From CAXBGS01 sp963975425 (GTDB lineage Bacteria; Planctomycetota; Planctomycetia; Pirellulales; Pirellulaceae): a stretch of DNA of 64,000 nucleotides. Under the pieces are notes generated by a model. The model saw only the letters and a program-made list of their open reading frames with translations. It was not told where the DNA came from and searched no databases. Position 1 is the stretch's first letter; the number at the start of each line of letters is the position of its first letter. Made by a program: the position numbers and the translations under genes. Below are positions 50,974 to 59,280 of this stretch, one piece after another. The DNA lies in assembly GCA_963975425.1 (NCBI GenBank), contig CAXBGS010000007.1, forward strand, positions 310,001-374,000, given 5' to 3'.

Positions 50974-51486
50974 ATCATGATTCCTGTGTCTCAATAAAAG
51001 TCACCAAACGCAAGGATTGGGTTCGCTTGTTGTCTTTGATTGATTGTCAGATTCCATTCTGCCTCGCATTGATCGCAAAAAACGGACAGTTGCAAATCGG
51101 CGACGGAGGTATCGGAAAGCTAGAATCTCGGAATATGCAATCTAGCAAATAACAGTTCGTTTCAGAAGACTCCTCGAACGTCAGACCCTACTTCAACGTC
51201 TCTAAGCCATGCACATCCTGTAGAAGGCCAGCGAGCCCACTGCGGACATTTGCATGACAAGCAGCAAGTAGGCGATCGTTCGTTTTGGACCCAGTCGAAT
51301 CATCCAGATCCTAAAGACTCACGTCATGAGTCGCCGTGACTCCAGCTGACCGATTCGCCCCCTGTTCTTAATTGGCAGGGCTGATCCCGCTTGCCAATGT
51401 CTCTTTGCGAACAATCGTCGGTTCGCAGCACGGTTTTCGCCGGCCGGAGTTGTCGAACGAAACTCCAGCCGGCGGATAGTCCCGAC
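50974..51486. other. 513-bp region, no confident gene
   Basis: Between two minus-strand genes. It should hold the promoter of the zinc-ribbon gene. One very short minus frame (51202-51303, 33 residues, MIRLGPKRTIAYLLLVMQMS at its start) would give a single-pass membrane peptide, but nothing else supports it. Confidence 0.35.
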
Positions 51487-52347
51487 TCAACTGCTGTTGG
51501 CACTGACGATTTCGATGGCAGATTCGATTCGTTCTCGCGCCGATTTTGCAAGGCGTGCCAATCCAATCTCTCGGGCGAAGGCGAGTGCCGGATCTTCGTT
51601 CTCAAGATGATGACTCTCGGATTGGATCAGTCCGATCAATTCCGCCAACGGGATCTCGTCTAGGCTGCGTCGACCGTCTTGGTTTGCTGCTTGGCGAAAC
51701 GGAACCGAATCCGGAACGGTTCGACTAGGCCAAAGGAACGTTCCCGCCGCCTCTTTCGTGGCCGTAAGCTCTGGGATCGTTTCCAAGACGCGTTGCTTGA
51801 TCTTTGCTCCTGTGCGAGCGAAACCATGAGCACGCGCGATGCGTTTTGCAACTAAGTCATCACGCACAGGACCTTCGGCCTGCACCACGGCCAACGCCAT
51901 CTTGCGAATGGATTCAGTGTAAGCGTCATCAAAAAACTCATTTTGTCGATCGACAGAGTCATCCAAAAGAATCGGCTGGTACAAACTCGGTTCTTTGGAT
52001 GTATAGCCGGCGACCAACTCTGGGCGGACATTTTGTCTAGGATTAGTAACCGGAGCAGGAGGGTGATCTATGGTGACCGCAGGCTGTTCATGATCCTCAA
52101 AGTCGTCTTGCGACACTGTTTCACGGTCCGACTGAACGTCGTTCTCTTCTGTCGCTTCGCGCGTACCCGGCAGTGACTTTGCGTCAGGCTGCTCGGAAGC
52201 CTCTTGCGGCTCTGGAAACGCGTTTCGCGAGGACTCAAGCAGACGCTCGAGATGTTCATGGAGCGTGGTCGTTGCCGAGTCTTTGTCGTACCACCAGTCG
52301 GTGGACCAAACACGTACGATGTTCCAGCCGAGATTTTCTAGAACCAA
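51487..52347 (-). pseudogene. C-terminal remnant of a large DUF3320-type defence helicase
   Basis: A 286-residue frame. The first 35 residues (LENLGWNIVRVWSTDWWYDK) are the end of the Vsr-like endonuclease domain found near the C-terminus of very large SF1 helicases with DUF4011. The later EFFDDAYTESIRKMALAVV and EGPVRDDLVAKRIARAHGF match DUF3320, followed by LAFAREIGLARLAKSARER. The helicase core (over 1500 residues) is absent. At about 52345 the frame abuts a truncated serine recombinase, so a recombination event removed the 5' part. It cannot be a functional helicase. Confidence 0.72.
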
Positions 52348-52633
52348 ACAATTCCAGCAAACGCAGGAAGTCGATCAATCGTCTCGATAACCGGTCAGCG
52401 CTATGTACGATCAATCGCTCCACTTGCCCAGCCTTGATCGCGTCAAGCAACCGCGAAAGCTCTGGTCGATCCAAGGTTTCGCTGGATTGACCCTCGTCGG
52501 AGAACACCGTCGTGACGGTCCATCCCTTCTGCGCAGCAAGTGATAGGCACAAATCGGCTTGGTTCTGACAGGAGCCATAGGTAAGTCCCCTGGTTCGAGA
52601 TTGACGAACATAGACCGCCGCTGCTCGGGTCAT
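52345..52633 (-). pseudogene. N-terminal fragment of a serine recombinase
   Basis: About 96 residues of resolvase domain from the ATG at 52633: AAVYVRQSRTRGLTYGSCQN (catalytic Ser), VFSDEGQSSETLDRPELSRL, LIVHSADRLSRRLIDFLRLL. It is clearly related to the intact recombinase at 39057-40370 but not identical. Coding homology stops at LLELF, where the helicase remnant begins in another frame; the frame itself runs on to 52256. Confidence 0.8.
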
Positions 52634-52699
52634 CTTCGGTCCAGCGTCCGAGCTAAAATGGTTCTCGTTTGTTGTGTTGAGAGGACTTTCCACAAAAAC

Positions 52700-52728
52700 T
52701 TGCCGTGTATAGCGTTATGCAGTACAAT
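52700..52728 (+). promoter_or_regulatory. Sigma70-type promoter of the TA pair
   Basis: TTGCCG at 52700-52705 and TACAAT at 52723-52728 with a 17-bp spacer, 48 bp upstream of the antitoxin ATG. This is the best sigma70-like promoter seen in the window. Type II antitoxins usually bind such regions to autoregulate. Confidence 0.6.
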
Positions 52729-52776
52729 GAGCATCGGTGAAACATGCAACGAATGATTAAAAGAGTTTGACACGCG

Positions 52777-53046
52777 ATGCAAAAAAATAGTTCATTGATG
52801 GTGCGGCTCGATGAAGAATCGAAGGCATTACTCAGCGCTGCCGCCAAACTGCGACGAGTGAGTGTGAGTGATTACGTTCGCAGTGTTGTCATGGGTCAGG
52901 CCGAACGTGAATTGGCAGCGGCCCAGTCACACACGATAGCGATGACGCCCACGGAACAACTGGATTTTTGGAACGCGCTCGCCAAGCCACCCAAGTTGAC
53001 CAAGGCGCAGAAAGGACTCGGAGCAATCATGCGAGGCGATGCGTGA
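52777..53046 (+). CDS. DUF1778 antitoxin (TacA-like)
   Basis: An 89-residue protein. The N-terminal ribbon-helix-helix DUF1778 domain (SSLMVRLDEESKALLSAAAK, VSVSDYVRSVVMGQAER) is followed by a C-terminal tail with LDFWNALAKPPKLTKAQKG, the part that wraps the toxin in TacA-type antitoxins. It represses its own promoter and neutralises the GNAT toxin. It overlaps the toxin gene by 4 bp (GTGA). Confidence 0.9.
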   Translation: MQKNSSLMVRLDEESKALLSAAAKLRRVSVSDYVRSVVMGQAERELAAAQSHTIAMTPTEQLDFWNALAKPPKLTKAQKGLGAIMRGDA

Positions 53047-53564
53047 GCGGTGTTCGCTATCCTGACGGCTGGCGAGTGGAGTTGCTCACAAAGTCGCATA
53101 ACCGGACACGGTTCCAGTCCGGCCAGGACGAAGTCGATGCGTGGCTGAAGAAAAGGGCGTTTCAGAGTCAGAAAAAGCACCTGAGTTCGACCAAGGTTTT
53201 GCTCGACTCCGAAAACCACATCGTCGGCTACTACACGTTGGCAACATCTCAAGTCGACTTCTCCGACCTACCCGTCGAAGTTGCCAAGTCGCTTCCCAAT
53301 CGGCAGTTGCCCGTCGCCGTATTAGCGTGGCTCGGAGTTGACCAATCGTTTCAAGGGCGAGGCATCGGAAAGCGTTTACTCGCCACTGCGTTAAAGGATT
53401 GCTACGACGCAGCCGAAACCTTCGCGTTCATTGCCGTCATTCTCGACTGCGTCGACGCCCCTTCCAAAGCGTTCTATCAGCACTTCGATTTCGCCGAACT
53501 CCTCGGCTACCCCATGCGACTCTACCTGCCCTTCAAGTCATTAGAGAAACTCGCCCAAGGTTGA
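53043..53564 (+). CDS. GNAT acetyltransferase toxin (TacT-like)
   Basis: 173 residues from a GTG at 53043 that overlaps the antitoxin stop; the longer frame from 52968 lies inside the antitoxin. GNAT features: FQSGQDEVDAWLKKRA at the start, YYTLATSQVDFSDLP, acetyl-CoA loop VDQSFQGRGIGKRLLATALK and FYQHFDFAELLG. Toxins of this type acetylate the amino group of aminoacyl-tRNA and stop translation. A canonical pair with the DUF1778 antitoxin. Confidence 0.9.
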   Translation: MSGVRYPDGWRVELLTKSHNRTRFQSGQDEVDAWLKKRAFQSQKKHLSSTKVLLDSENHIVGYYTLATSQVDFSDLPVEVAKSLPNRQLPVAVLAWLGVDQSFQGRGIGKRLLATALKDCYDAAETFAFIAVILDCVDAPSKAFYQHFDFAELLGYPMRLYLPFKSLEKLAQG

Positions 53565-53755
53565 AACAGAGTGTCTTAGTTCACGAAGAACCACATAACC
53601 TGACGGCCTTTGGTGGCTTCTCGATCATCGAAAGATCGCCAGGACCCGAAAGCAACCCAAATTAAACTGTCAGGCGAATCTCAATAAAGCACCAAAACGC
53701 CACATTTCAGGCGGTTTCGCGATGGCGAAATCAATTGAATCACCTCCCATTCGGG
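53565..53755. other. Intergenic segment between toxin and block 3
   Basis: No gene seen; ordinary sequence without repeats that I could identify. Confidence 0.4.
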
Positions 53756-54117
53756 CATGCGTCAGCCCAAATTGCAGCTTCAATTCGCCATGTTGGTTTA
53801 CTCCGACCGCCGGGTTATCGAATCAGCCGACGTTGGTCTTCATGACTGACGCCGGCTTTCTTCGTGGTTTGCCGCTTATCTGGCAAGGACTTACGTCATC
53901 GCTGGCCCGCGAGAGAACTCTCCGGGTGTCTCCGGGAAAGTACTATCGGCCTCCGGCGATGGCGGTCTCTGGGGCGATCTCAACCAAAGGTCTCTCCTGT
54001 CTCTGTACGATGCAGACCTCCAGGTCATGAAGTCCCGGAGTGCTATCCGAAGAAAGTGGCGGGCGTGCCTAGAATCGCCCTAGCCGCAGACGTCCGATAC
54101 AAAACCGTTTTCCTAGA
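53756..54117. repeat. Island boundary block 3
   Basis: About 360 bp, roughly 80% identical to block 2 in the same orientation, with its own terminator and an inverted att-like core at 54015-54030 (one mismatch). Immediately to its right lies the cut end of a DUF1559 gene, so this is the right boundary of the accessory island. Confidence 0.75.
53826..53862 (+). terminator. Terminator in block 3, decayed
   Basis: Same stem as 42214-42250 (GCCGACG...CGCCGGC), but the T tract is interrupted (TTTCTT). Confidence 0.5.
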
Positions 54118-54133
54118 TTCCGAAGTTTTCAAC

Positions 54134-54892
54134 TCACCTAAGCGAAACGAATTTTTCGCCGAACAAAAATGTACTGGAAGTTCCGTCGCTGACCGATGCC
54201 ATGCGAATCCGATCCGATGGCGCCGTCGCTTTTCCTTCGATGCACTTTGGTCGGACGCTGATGATGACGCCAGTGCCGTTGCCGCCGTAATAGAAGTCGG
54301 TTGGTACGCCGGTTGCGCCGGGAGTCAAGTCACCGTGGTTACCCGCGTAGTCACACAAGGCGCCTTCGACATCAACGGTCACGTCGACCGGACGTGGCGG
54401 AACCGGACACCCGCACGGCAGACGACCGCCGCCGCCCATTACGGTTGTACGCAAATTACGAGTCCCGACGGGACGCGTGCCACTTCGCCGCGACGGGCAA
54501 AGGAAAATGTCGGGCACCGCCGTACGAACCGCTTCGGGATGCTCGTGCCAAGGCTTTGAAAAGTCCCATTGATCACCGAGCGAAACCTGCTCGATGTACG
54601 GCATGACGCGAGCTAACCAAGTCGGCGTTTCCAGTCCACATTGGTCAGCCGGGTCAGCGTCGGGGCGCGATTCGTATCGGGCTGGCGGGAAGTAGCCAAC
54701 CGCATCATGGTGCAGGTGCGTCGCGAGCGCAAGCTGCCGAATACGATTTTTGCAGTCGGTGCTGCGTGCAGCTTCGCGTGCCGATTGAACGGCGGGCAAC
54801 AACATCGCGATCAAAATGCCAATGATCCCGATGACCACCAACAGCTCGATCAACGTGAACCCGAGCGAATTACGTCTTTTTGTCGTTAACAT
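54134..54892 (-). pseudogene. DUF1559 pseudopilin, 3' end lost at the island boundary
   Basis: A 252-residue frame. Prepilin leader RRNSLGFTLIELLVVIGIIG with a type IV-like cleavage site, then AMLLPAVQSAREAARSTDC, and the DUF1559 body (DGTSSTFLFGEKFV near the end). Family members normally go on for 50-80 residues to an H-x-G-G...DGS motif; here the frame stops shortly after GEKFV, 16 bp from the end of block 3. Intact relatives are secretion-system or surface pseudopilins found in large numbers in planctomycetes. It is most likely inactivated by insertion of the island. Confidence 0.75.
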
Positions 54893-55014
54893 GGAACGGA
54901 TTTTCCGCGCAGAAGTGAAATCAATCCGGTCCGACCACCCGCAATTCTAATTGCGTCGAAGCCCCGAGTCACCCTGGCGATTGCCACGCATTGAATTCAG
55001 TGGAGTTCGAGTGA

Positions 55015-55188
55015 ACGTTCGGTGGGGAGGCCTGCGCGTTGTCAAAGACTCGTGGTGCAAAGTCGATTAGCGCCATACGGCGCGAGAAACGGATGGCAAA
55101 GAGCATCTCGCTGCGTAAGCTCGCCGAAAGGAACGGCGTGTCGGCAACCCATCTGTCGCAGGTCGAACAGGATCGCGGTGTATCGTAA
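55015..55188 (+). pseudogene. XRE-type helix-turn-helix fragment
   Basis: The frame reads AIRREKRMAKSISLRKLAER followed by NGVSATHLSQVEQDRGVS and a TAA at 55186. This is the first three helices of a Cro/C1 HTH domain; helices 4-5 and any effector domain are missing. No good start codon is present except the internal ATG of MAKSIS. Confidence 0.55.
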
Positions 55189-55370
55189 TCTTGTTCCTCG
55201 GACAACATGCCGCTGGTCGAGCGGCCGGCACTGTTGCCCGACGACCTAGCGTTCGGCGCTGCTGGCCGACCACCGTTCGGCTCTGGAGACCATGCTTTTC
55301 GATGCCCGATCGGTCACCAAGGTAGGACAGCATTCTGCGCACGGTTCACAGCCTCAACCGCTGCACTACC

Positions 55371-55562
55371 TTGGTGGCGGGCGGCGGCGTGGACTTTCAG
55401 CACGGTCATCACATGGCGATGGACAAGAGGACTCCGCTAAGTCACCTTTGGCTCAACATGTTACGCGGCAGCGGTGTCCATGCCGATTCGTTCGGTGACG
55501 CGACCGGAGTCACCGACGAGCTGTACAATACATTTAGAACATTTAGAGTTCAAAAAGCTTAG
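55371..55562 (+). pseudogene. DUF1552-like protein, C-terminal remnant
   Basis: About 60 residues: LVAGGGVDFQHGHHMAMDKR, then TPLSHLWLNMLRGSGVHADS and FGDATG. This is the conserved end of planctomycete DUF1552 proteins (LL.G...G...GRH......TPL.NL...ML...GV....FGDSTG). The remaining 350 or so residues are absent upstream. Confidence 0.5.
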
Positions 55563-55662
55563 CGTTCAAAGACCGTAAATTATTTTGTTTCGTACCGATG
55601 TCCGTTTCGAAAATGTACACGACCGTCTTGTCAACCAACCCTTCTTTTCTTGGGAGGAAGTC

Positions 55663-57063
55663 ATGAGATATCGCAGCTGGATGGTGGCGATGGCAGCAAT
55701 CGTCGCTGGGTTGGCGACACAGCAGTCTGTCCGGTGCGAGGACACACGCCTGAATGTGTTGTTCATCGCGATCGATGATCTGAACGACTGGGTCGGCTTT
55801 CTCGGCGGACACCCTCAAGCGAAGACACCCAACTTAGATCGGTTGGCAGCCCAGAGCATGATTTTTGAAAACGCTCAGTGTCCAGGCGTCGCGTGCAACC
55901 CGTCGCGGGCGGCGTTGCTGAGCGGGATCGCGCCGTATCGGTCGAAGATGTACAGCAATCATGTGGACATGCGGTCGAGCCCACTGTTGAAGGACGCTGT
56001 CATGTTGCCGCGTTGCTTCAGCAATCATGGCTACACATCGCTGGCACGCGGGAAAATCTTTCACAACGCCACCGGTCCAGGAGCCGATCCGCAGTCATGG
56101 GACATACTCAGCGATCAGAAGAATGACAAAATCCCGGTTCCTCTGAATTTGCGAACGGACATGACGCCGTTTGAAGATCTCGCGATCGACAACAAGTTGC
56201 TGTTCGTTCAAAAGCCCGTCATCGCATGGAAGTCGACCATGCAGCCGAAGGAACAAACGACCGATTATCAGAACGCAATGTGGGCAGCCGAGTGGTTGAC
56301 CGATTCCGCGGATCAAGAAACTCCCGTGCCGTTCTTCCTGGCATGCGGGATCTTTCGACCGCACTTACCTTGGACGGTGCCCGCGGAATACTACGTCCGC
56401 TTTGATCTAAACAACACCAAACTTCCACCGATCAACGAAGACGACTTCTCCGACATCAAGGGTGGCGGACCGTCGGAAGAATATGTCTACGCGAAAGAGC
56501 ATCAGCTACGCGAAGAAGTCGCTTGGGCATATCTGGCCAACATCGCTTACGCCGACGATTGCATCGGCGTCATTCTCGACGCGCTAAAAGAGAGCCCCTA
56601 CGCCGATCATACAATCATCGTGCTCTGGAGCGATCACGGATGGCATGTCGGGGAAAAGCTGCGTTACAAAAAGTCAACGCTGTGGGAAGAAACCGCCCGA
56701 ACGCCGTTGCTGATCAAGGTGCCGGGCATGAAGCCAGGACGGACGAAACGGCCCGTCAGCTTGATTGACCTTTATCCGACCTTGATCGAACTCGCAGGGC
56801 TGCCGGAAAAGGAAGGGCTGAGCGGTCACAGCATCGTGCCGATCCTCAAGGATCCCGAGATTGCATGGAAGTACCCAGCCATTACGTCATCGAAGAGCGG
56901 TCACAGTCTGCGAACAGAACGCTGGCGTTACATCGTCAAGAAGAATGGCGCCGAGGAACTGTACGATCATGACAAAGACCCACAAGAATGGACAAACCTC
57001 GCCGAGAATCCGGAATACGAGGCGATCAAGAACGAACTTCGAAAGCATCTTCCGAAACATTAA
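55663..57063 (+). CDS. Sulfatase (iduronate-2-sulfatase-like)
   Basis: 466 residues from the ATG at 55663, which has GGGAGGAAG just upstream and opens a signal peptide (MAAIVAGLATQQSVRC). Alkaline-phosphatase-fold sulfatase: NVLFIAIDDLNDWVGFLGGH supplies metal-binding Asp pairs, and CNPSRAALLSG carries the C-x-P-S-R site converted to formylglycine. GIFRPHLPWTVP and WSDHGWHVGEK resemble iduronate-2-sulfatases. It acts in the periplasm or outside on sulfated polysaccharides after activation by a formylglycine-generating enzyme not seen here. First of four sulfatases in a row. Confidence 0.93.
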   Translation: MRYRSWMVAMAAIVAGLATQQSVRCEDTRLNVLFIAIDDLNDWVGFLGGHPQAKTPNLDRLAAQSMIFENAQCPGVACNPSRAALLSGIAPYRSKMYSNHVDMRSSPLLKDAVMLPRCFSNHGYTSLARGKIFHNATGPGADPQSWDILSDQKNDKIPVPLNLRTDMTPFEDLAIDNKLLFVQKPVIAWKSTMQPKEQTTDYQNAMWAAEWLTDSADQETPVPFFLACGIFRPHLPWTVPAEYYVRFDLNNTKLPPINEDDFSDIKGGGPSEEYVYAKEHQLREEVAWAYLANIAYADDCIGVILDALKESPYADHTIIVLWSDHGWHVGEKLRYKKSTLWEETARTPLLIKVPGMKPGRTKRPVSLIDLYPTLIELAGLPEKEGLSGHSIVPILKDPEIAWKYPAITSSKSGHSLRTERWRYIVKKNGAEELYDHDKDPQEWTNLAENPEYEAIKNELRKHLPKH

Positions 57064-57093
57064 CGCGTCTTTGACACAGGAAACCAACTCACG

Positions 57094-58620
57094 ATGACCG
57101 GATTTACGATCAGATTATTCCGTACGCTTTGCGTGATGGCCGGCGGGCTTTGTTTCGTTCTATTCTTCGCCGCTGCGGCGATGGGCCAGTCGAAGCCGAA
57201 TATCGTTTTCATTCTCGTCGATGATCTCGGACATGCGGATGTCGGATTCAACGGATCGACGTTCTACGAAACGCCCAATATTGACGCGCTGGCAAGCGGC
57301 GGGTTGGTGATCGACAATGCCTATATGTATCCGACGTGCTCGCCATCACGCACCGCGCTGGCGACCGGCAAGCAATCTTTTCGTACGGGAGTCTACACGG
57401 TCCCCGTCCTCGAAAAAGGCGATGACCAGGAGAATATTTTCTCGCGTTGGACCGTCGGTGAAGAACACACCATGTACAGCCAACCGCTCGCTGATGCAGG
57501 GTACAAGTCGATCCACATTGGGAAGTGGCATCTGGTCGGACCGTATCCTAAAGAGGAGTTGGCCATGGAATTTCCGTTGCAGAAAAAACTTGGGCAGCCA
57601 GATCCATGGGACTTCAGTTGGGTTCCGTATCACAAAGAACACTGCCGGAAATATTATCCCGAAGGCCGCGGATATCTGAGGAACGTTGGCGGAACGTATC
57701 GCGGTGATCCGGCGTTGGAGGTTGATGGCTACCAAAGCAAAACCGGTGGTTACTTCGCCCCGTTCAGCAACCCGTTCATCGAACCTAAACCTGATGACAA
57801 GTGGTTGACCGATCGGCTGACCGACGAAGCGATCGAGTTCATGGATCAACACTCCGAAGGTCCGTTCTTCATCAACTTGCATTACTACACGGTGCATCGT
57901 CCGATTCGTGGGCGCAGCGAGACGCTCGTCAATAAGTACCTAAAGAAGCCAGGCGATCCAACGACCGGCCAGGGGATGGGGGAAGGCCCAGAAAAGGAGC
58001 GTGAGGCCCAGTACGCGACCATGATCGAATCACTCGACGACAATGTTGGCCGGATTGTTCAGTTCCTGGATGACAATGGGTTACGCGACGACACCCTTAT
58101 CATTTTCACATCGGATAACGGCCAAAATGTTGGACGCAATGATCGGCTGCGTGGGAAGAAAGGAAACATCTACGAAGGCGGAATCCGTGTTCCCACTTGT
58201 TTGAATTGGCCTGGCAAAGTCAAAGCCCGGCGAACGTCCACCGCGGTCACCTGTCTCGATTTTTTTCCAACGTTCATGGAGCTCGCGAAAATTGACTATG
58301 ACGGCGTGCTCGACGGGCACTCCATCACCGGACTGTTTCAAAGTGAGCCAGAACCATTAAAGACTCGGTCTTTATTCTGGCATCTGGCAAGCCGCTACAA
58401 ACACGGCACATGCTCTGTCATTCGCAAGGACAATTACAAGTTGATTCAGTTTCTCGCCGATGGAAAACTGGAACTGTACGACTTAAAGAATGACCCACGC
58501 GAGCAGCACAACCTTGCTGAGACGAACGGGGAGCAAACGAAGGTATTGCTACAGGAGTTGGTCGCATGGCGAAAAACGAACGATGTTCCGTTGCCCCCAG
58601 CATCACCACTTCAGTGGTAA
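57094..58620 (+). CDS. Sulfatase (arylsulfatase type)
   Basis: A 508-residue protein. Signal peptide 1-32. PNIVFILVDDLGHADVGFNG (metal Asp pair), CSPSRTALATGKQSF (formylglycine site with full C-x-P-S-R), GKWHLVGPY (catalytic Lys/His), HYYTVHRPI and TSDNGQNVG (metal-binding DN). The length fits the family. It begins 30 bp after the first sulfatase, so the two are probably cotranscribed. The exact substrate is unknown. Confidence 0.94.
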   Translation: MTGFTIRLFRTLCVMAGGLCFVLFFAAAAMGQSKPNIVFILVDDLGHADVGFNGSTFYETPNIDALASGGLVIDNAYMYPTCSPSRTALATGKQSFRTGVYTVPVLEKGDDQENIFSRWTVGEEHTMYSQPLADAGYKSIHIGKWHLVGPYPKEELAMEFPLQKKLGQPDPWDFSWVPYHKEHCRKYYPEGRGYLRNVGGTYRGDPALEVDGYQSKTGGYFAPFSNPFIEPKPDDKWLTDRLTDEAIEFMDQHSEGPFFINLHYYTVHRPIRGRSETLVNKYLKKPGDPTTGQGMGEGPEKEREAQYATMIESLDDNVGRIVQFLDDNGLRDDTLIIFTSDNGQNVGRNDRLRGKKGNIYEGGIRVPTCLNWPGKVKARRTSTAVTCLDFFPTFMELAKIDYDGVLDGHSITGLFQSEPEPLKTRSLFWHLASRYKHGTCSVIRKDNYKLIQFLADGKLELYDLKNDPREQHNLAETNGEQTKVLLQELVAWRKTNDVPLPPASPLQW

Positions 58621-58627
58621 ACCATAA

Positions 58628-58648
58628 GCCACGGCGCTAGCCGTGGGC
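58628..58648. repeat. Palindromic REP-like hairpin after the sulfatase
   Basis: CCACGGC / GCCGTGG stem (58629-58635 and 58640-58646) with loop GCTA, 8 bp after the sulfatase stop. There is no T tract, so it is more like a REP element than a terminator. Confidence 0.65.
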
Positions 58649-58854
58649 CCTTACCGCGTCGCTGTCAAACTGAGGGCTGCCCCGGGCTGCCAAAGAACGG
58701 AGTAACATTTCGCATGGAAACTGGGCGATCGGAGACAAAACAGCGATCTATGAAATCATCGGTAACAGCATCGACAACAAAAACGGACGTTGCGCCGTCA
58801 TGTTGGGTCGAACCAGCTCTACCGCGCACCGTCGAAGGGCCAGAACAATCCAAA

Positions 58855-59250
58855 ATGAAACTTCGAATGAATCAGCTAAGGCCTATCACTATTGCCATAT
58901 TGTTGTTGATCGTCTGCGCCATTGCAAATCACGCGGGCGCATCCTCGCGACCCAATGTGCTGATCATCATGTGTGATGATTTGGGATATGCGGACGTGGG
59001 TTTTATTGGTGCGAACGACATCACGACTCCGGCACTCGACGGACTGGCAAACGGCGGAACCGTTTGCACGTCCGCCTACGTCGCCCATCCCGTTTGCGGT
59101 CCCAGCCGCGCCGCGACCATGACGGGGCGTTACCCTCACAACTTTGGTGAGCAATTCATCCTGCCCGATCACCATGAAATGGGGACGCCTTTGAGTGAAG
59201 TGTTTCTATCGCAACTCTTGAAGGACGCAGGCTACTTCACCCTCTCATAA
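58855..59250 (+). pseudogene. Sulfatase, truncated after the N-terminal quarter
   Basis: 131 residues from the ATG at 58855. Signal peptide, PNVLIIMCDDLGYADVGFIG, CGPSRAATMTGRYPHNFG (formylglycine site intact). A stop follows LLKDAGYFTLS, just before the expected GKWH catalytic motif; about 300 residues are missing. No continuation in any frame is seen before the next gene at 59281, so it is a deletion rather than a point frameshift. Confidence 0.82.
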
Positions 59251-59280
59251 TGCGATCGCCTTCGGAATTCGCAGAGTCAA

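Larger units (their letters stand above)
54893..55662. other. Region of gene remnants before the sulfatase cluster
   Basis: It contains an XRE fragment (55015-55188) and the tail of a DUF1552-like gene (about 55371-55562), both listed separately. The rest shows no supported gene. A palindrome GCAATTCTAATTGC lies near 54940. Confidence 0.5.

Noticed and set aside
53581..53610. CACATAACCTGACGGCC as an att-like core
   Set aside because: Four mismatches in 16 positions and no surrounding block homology.
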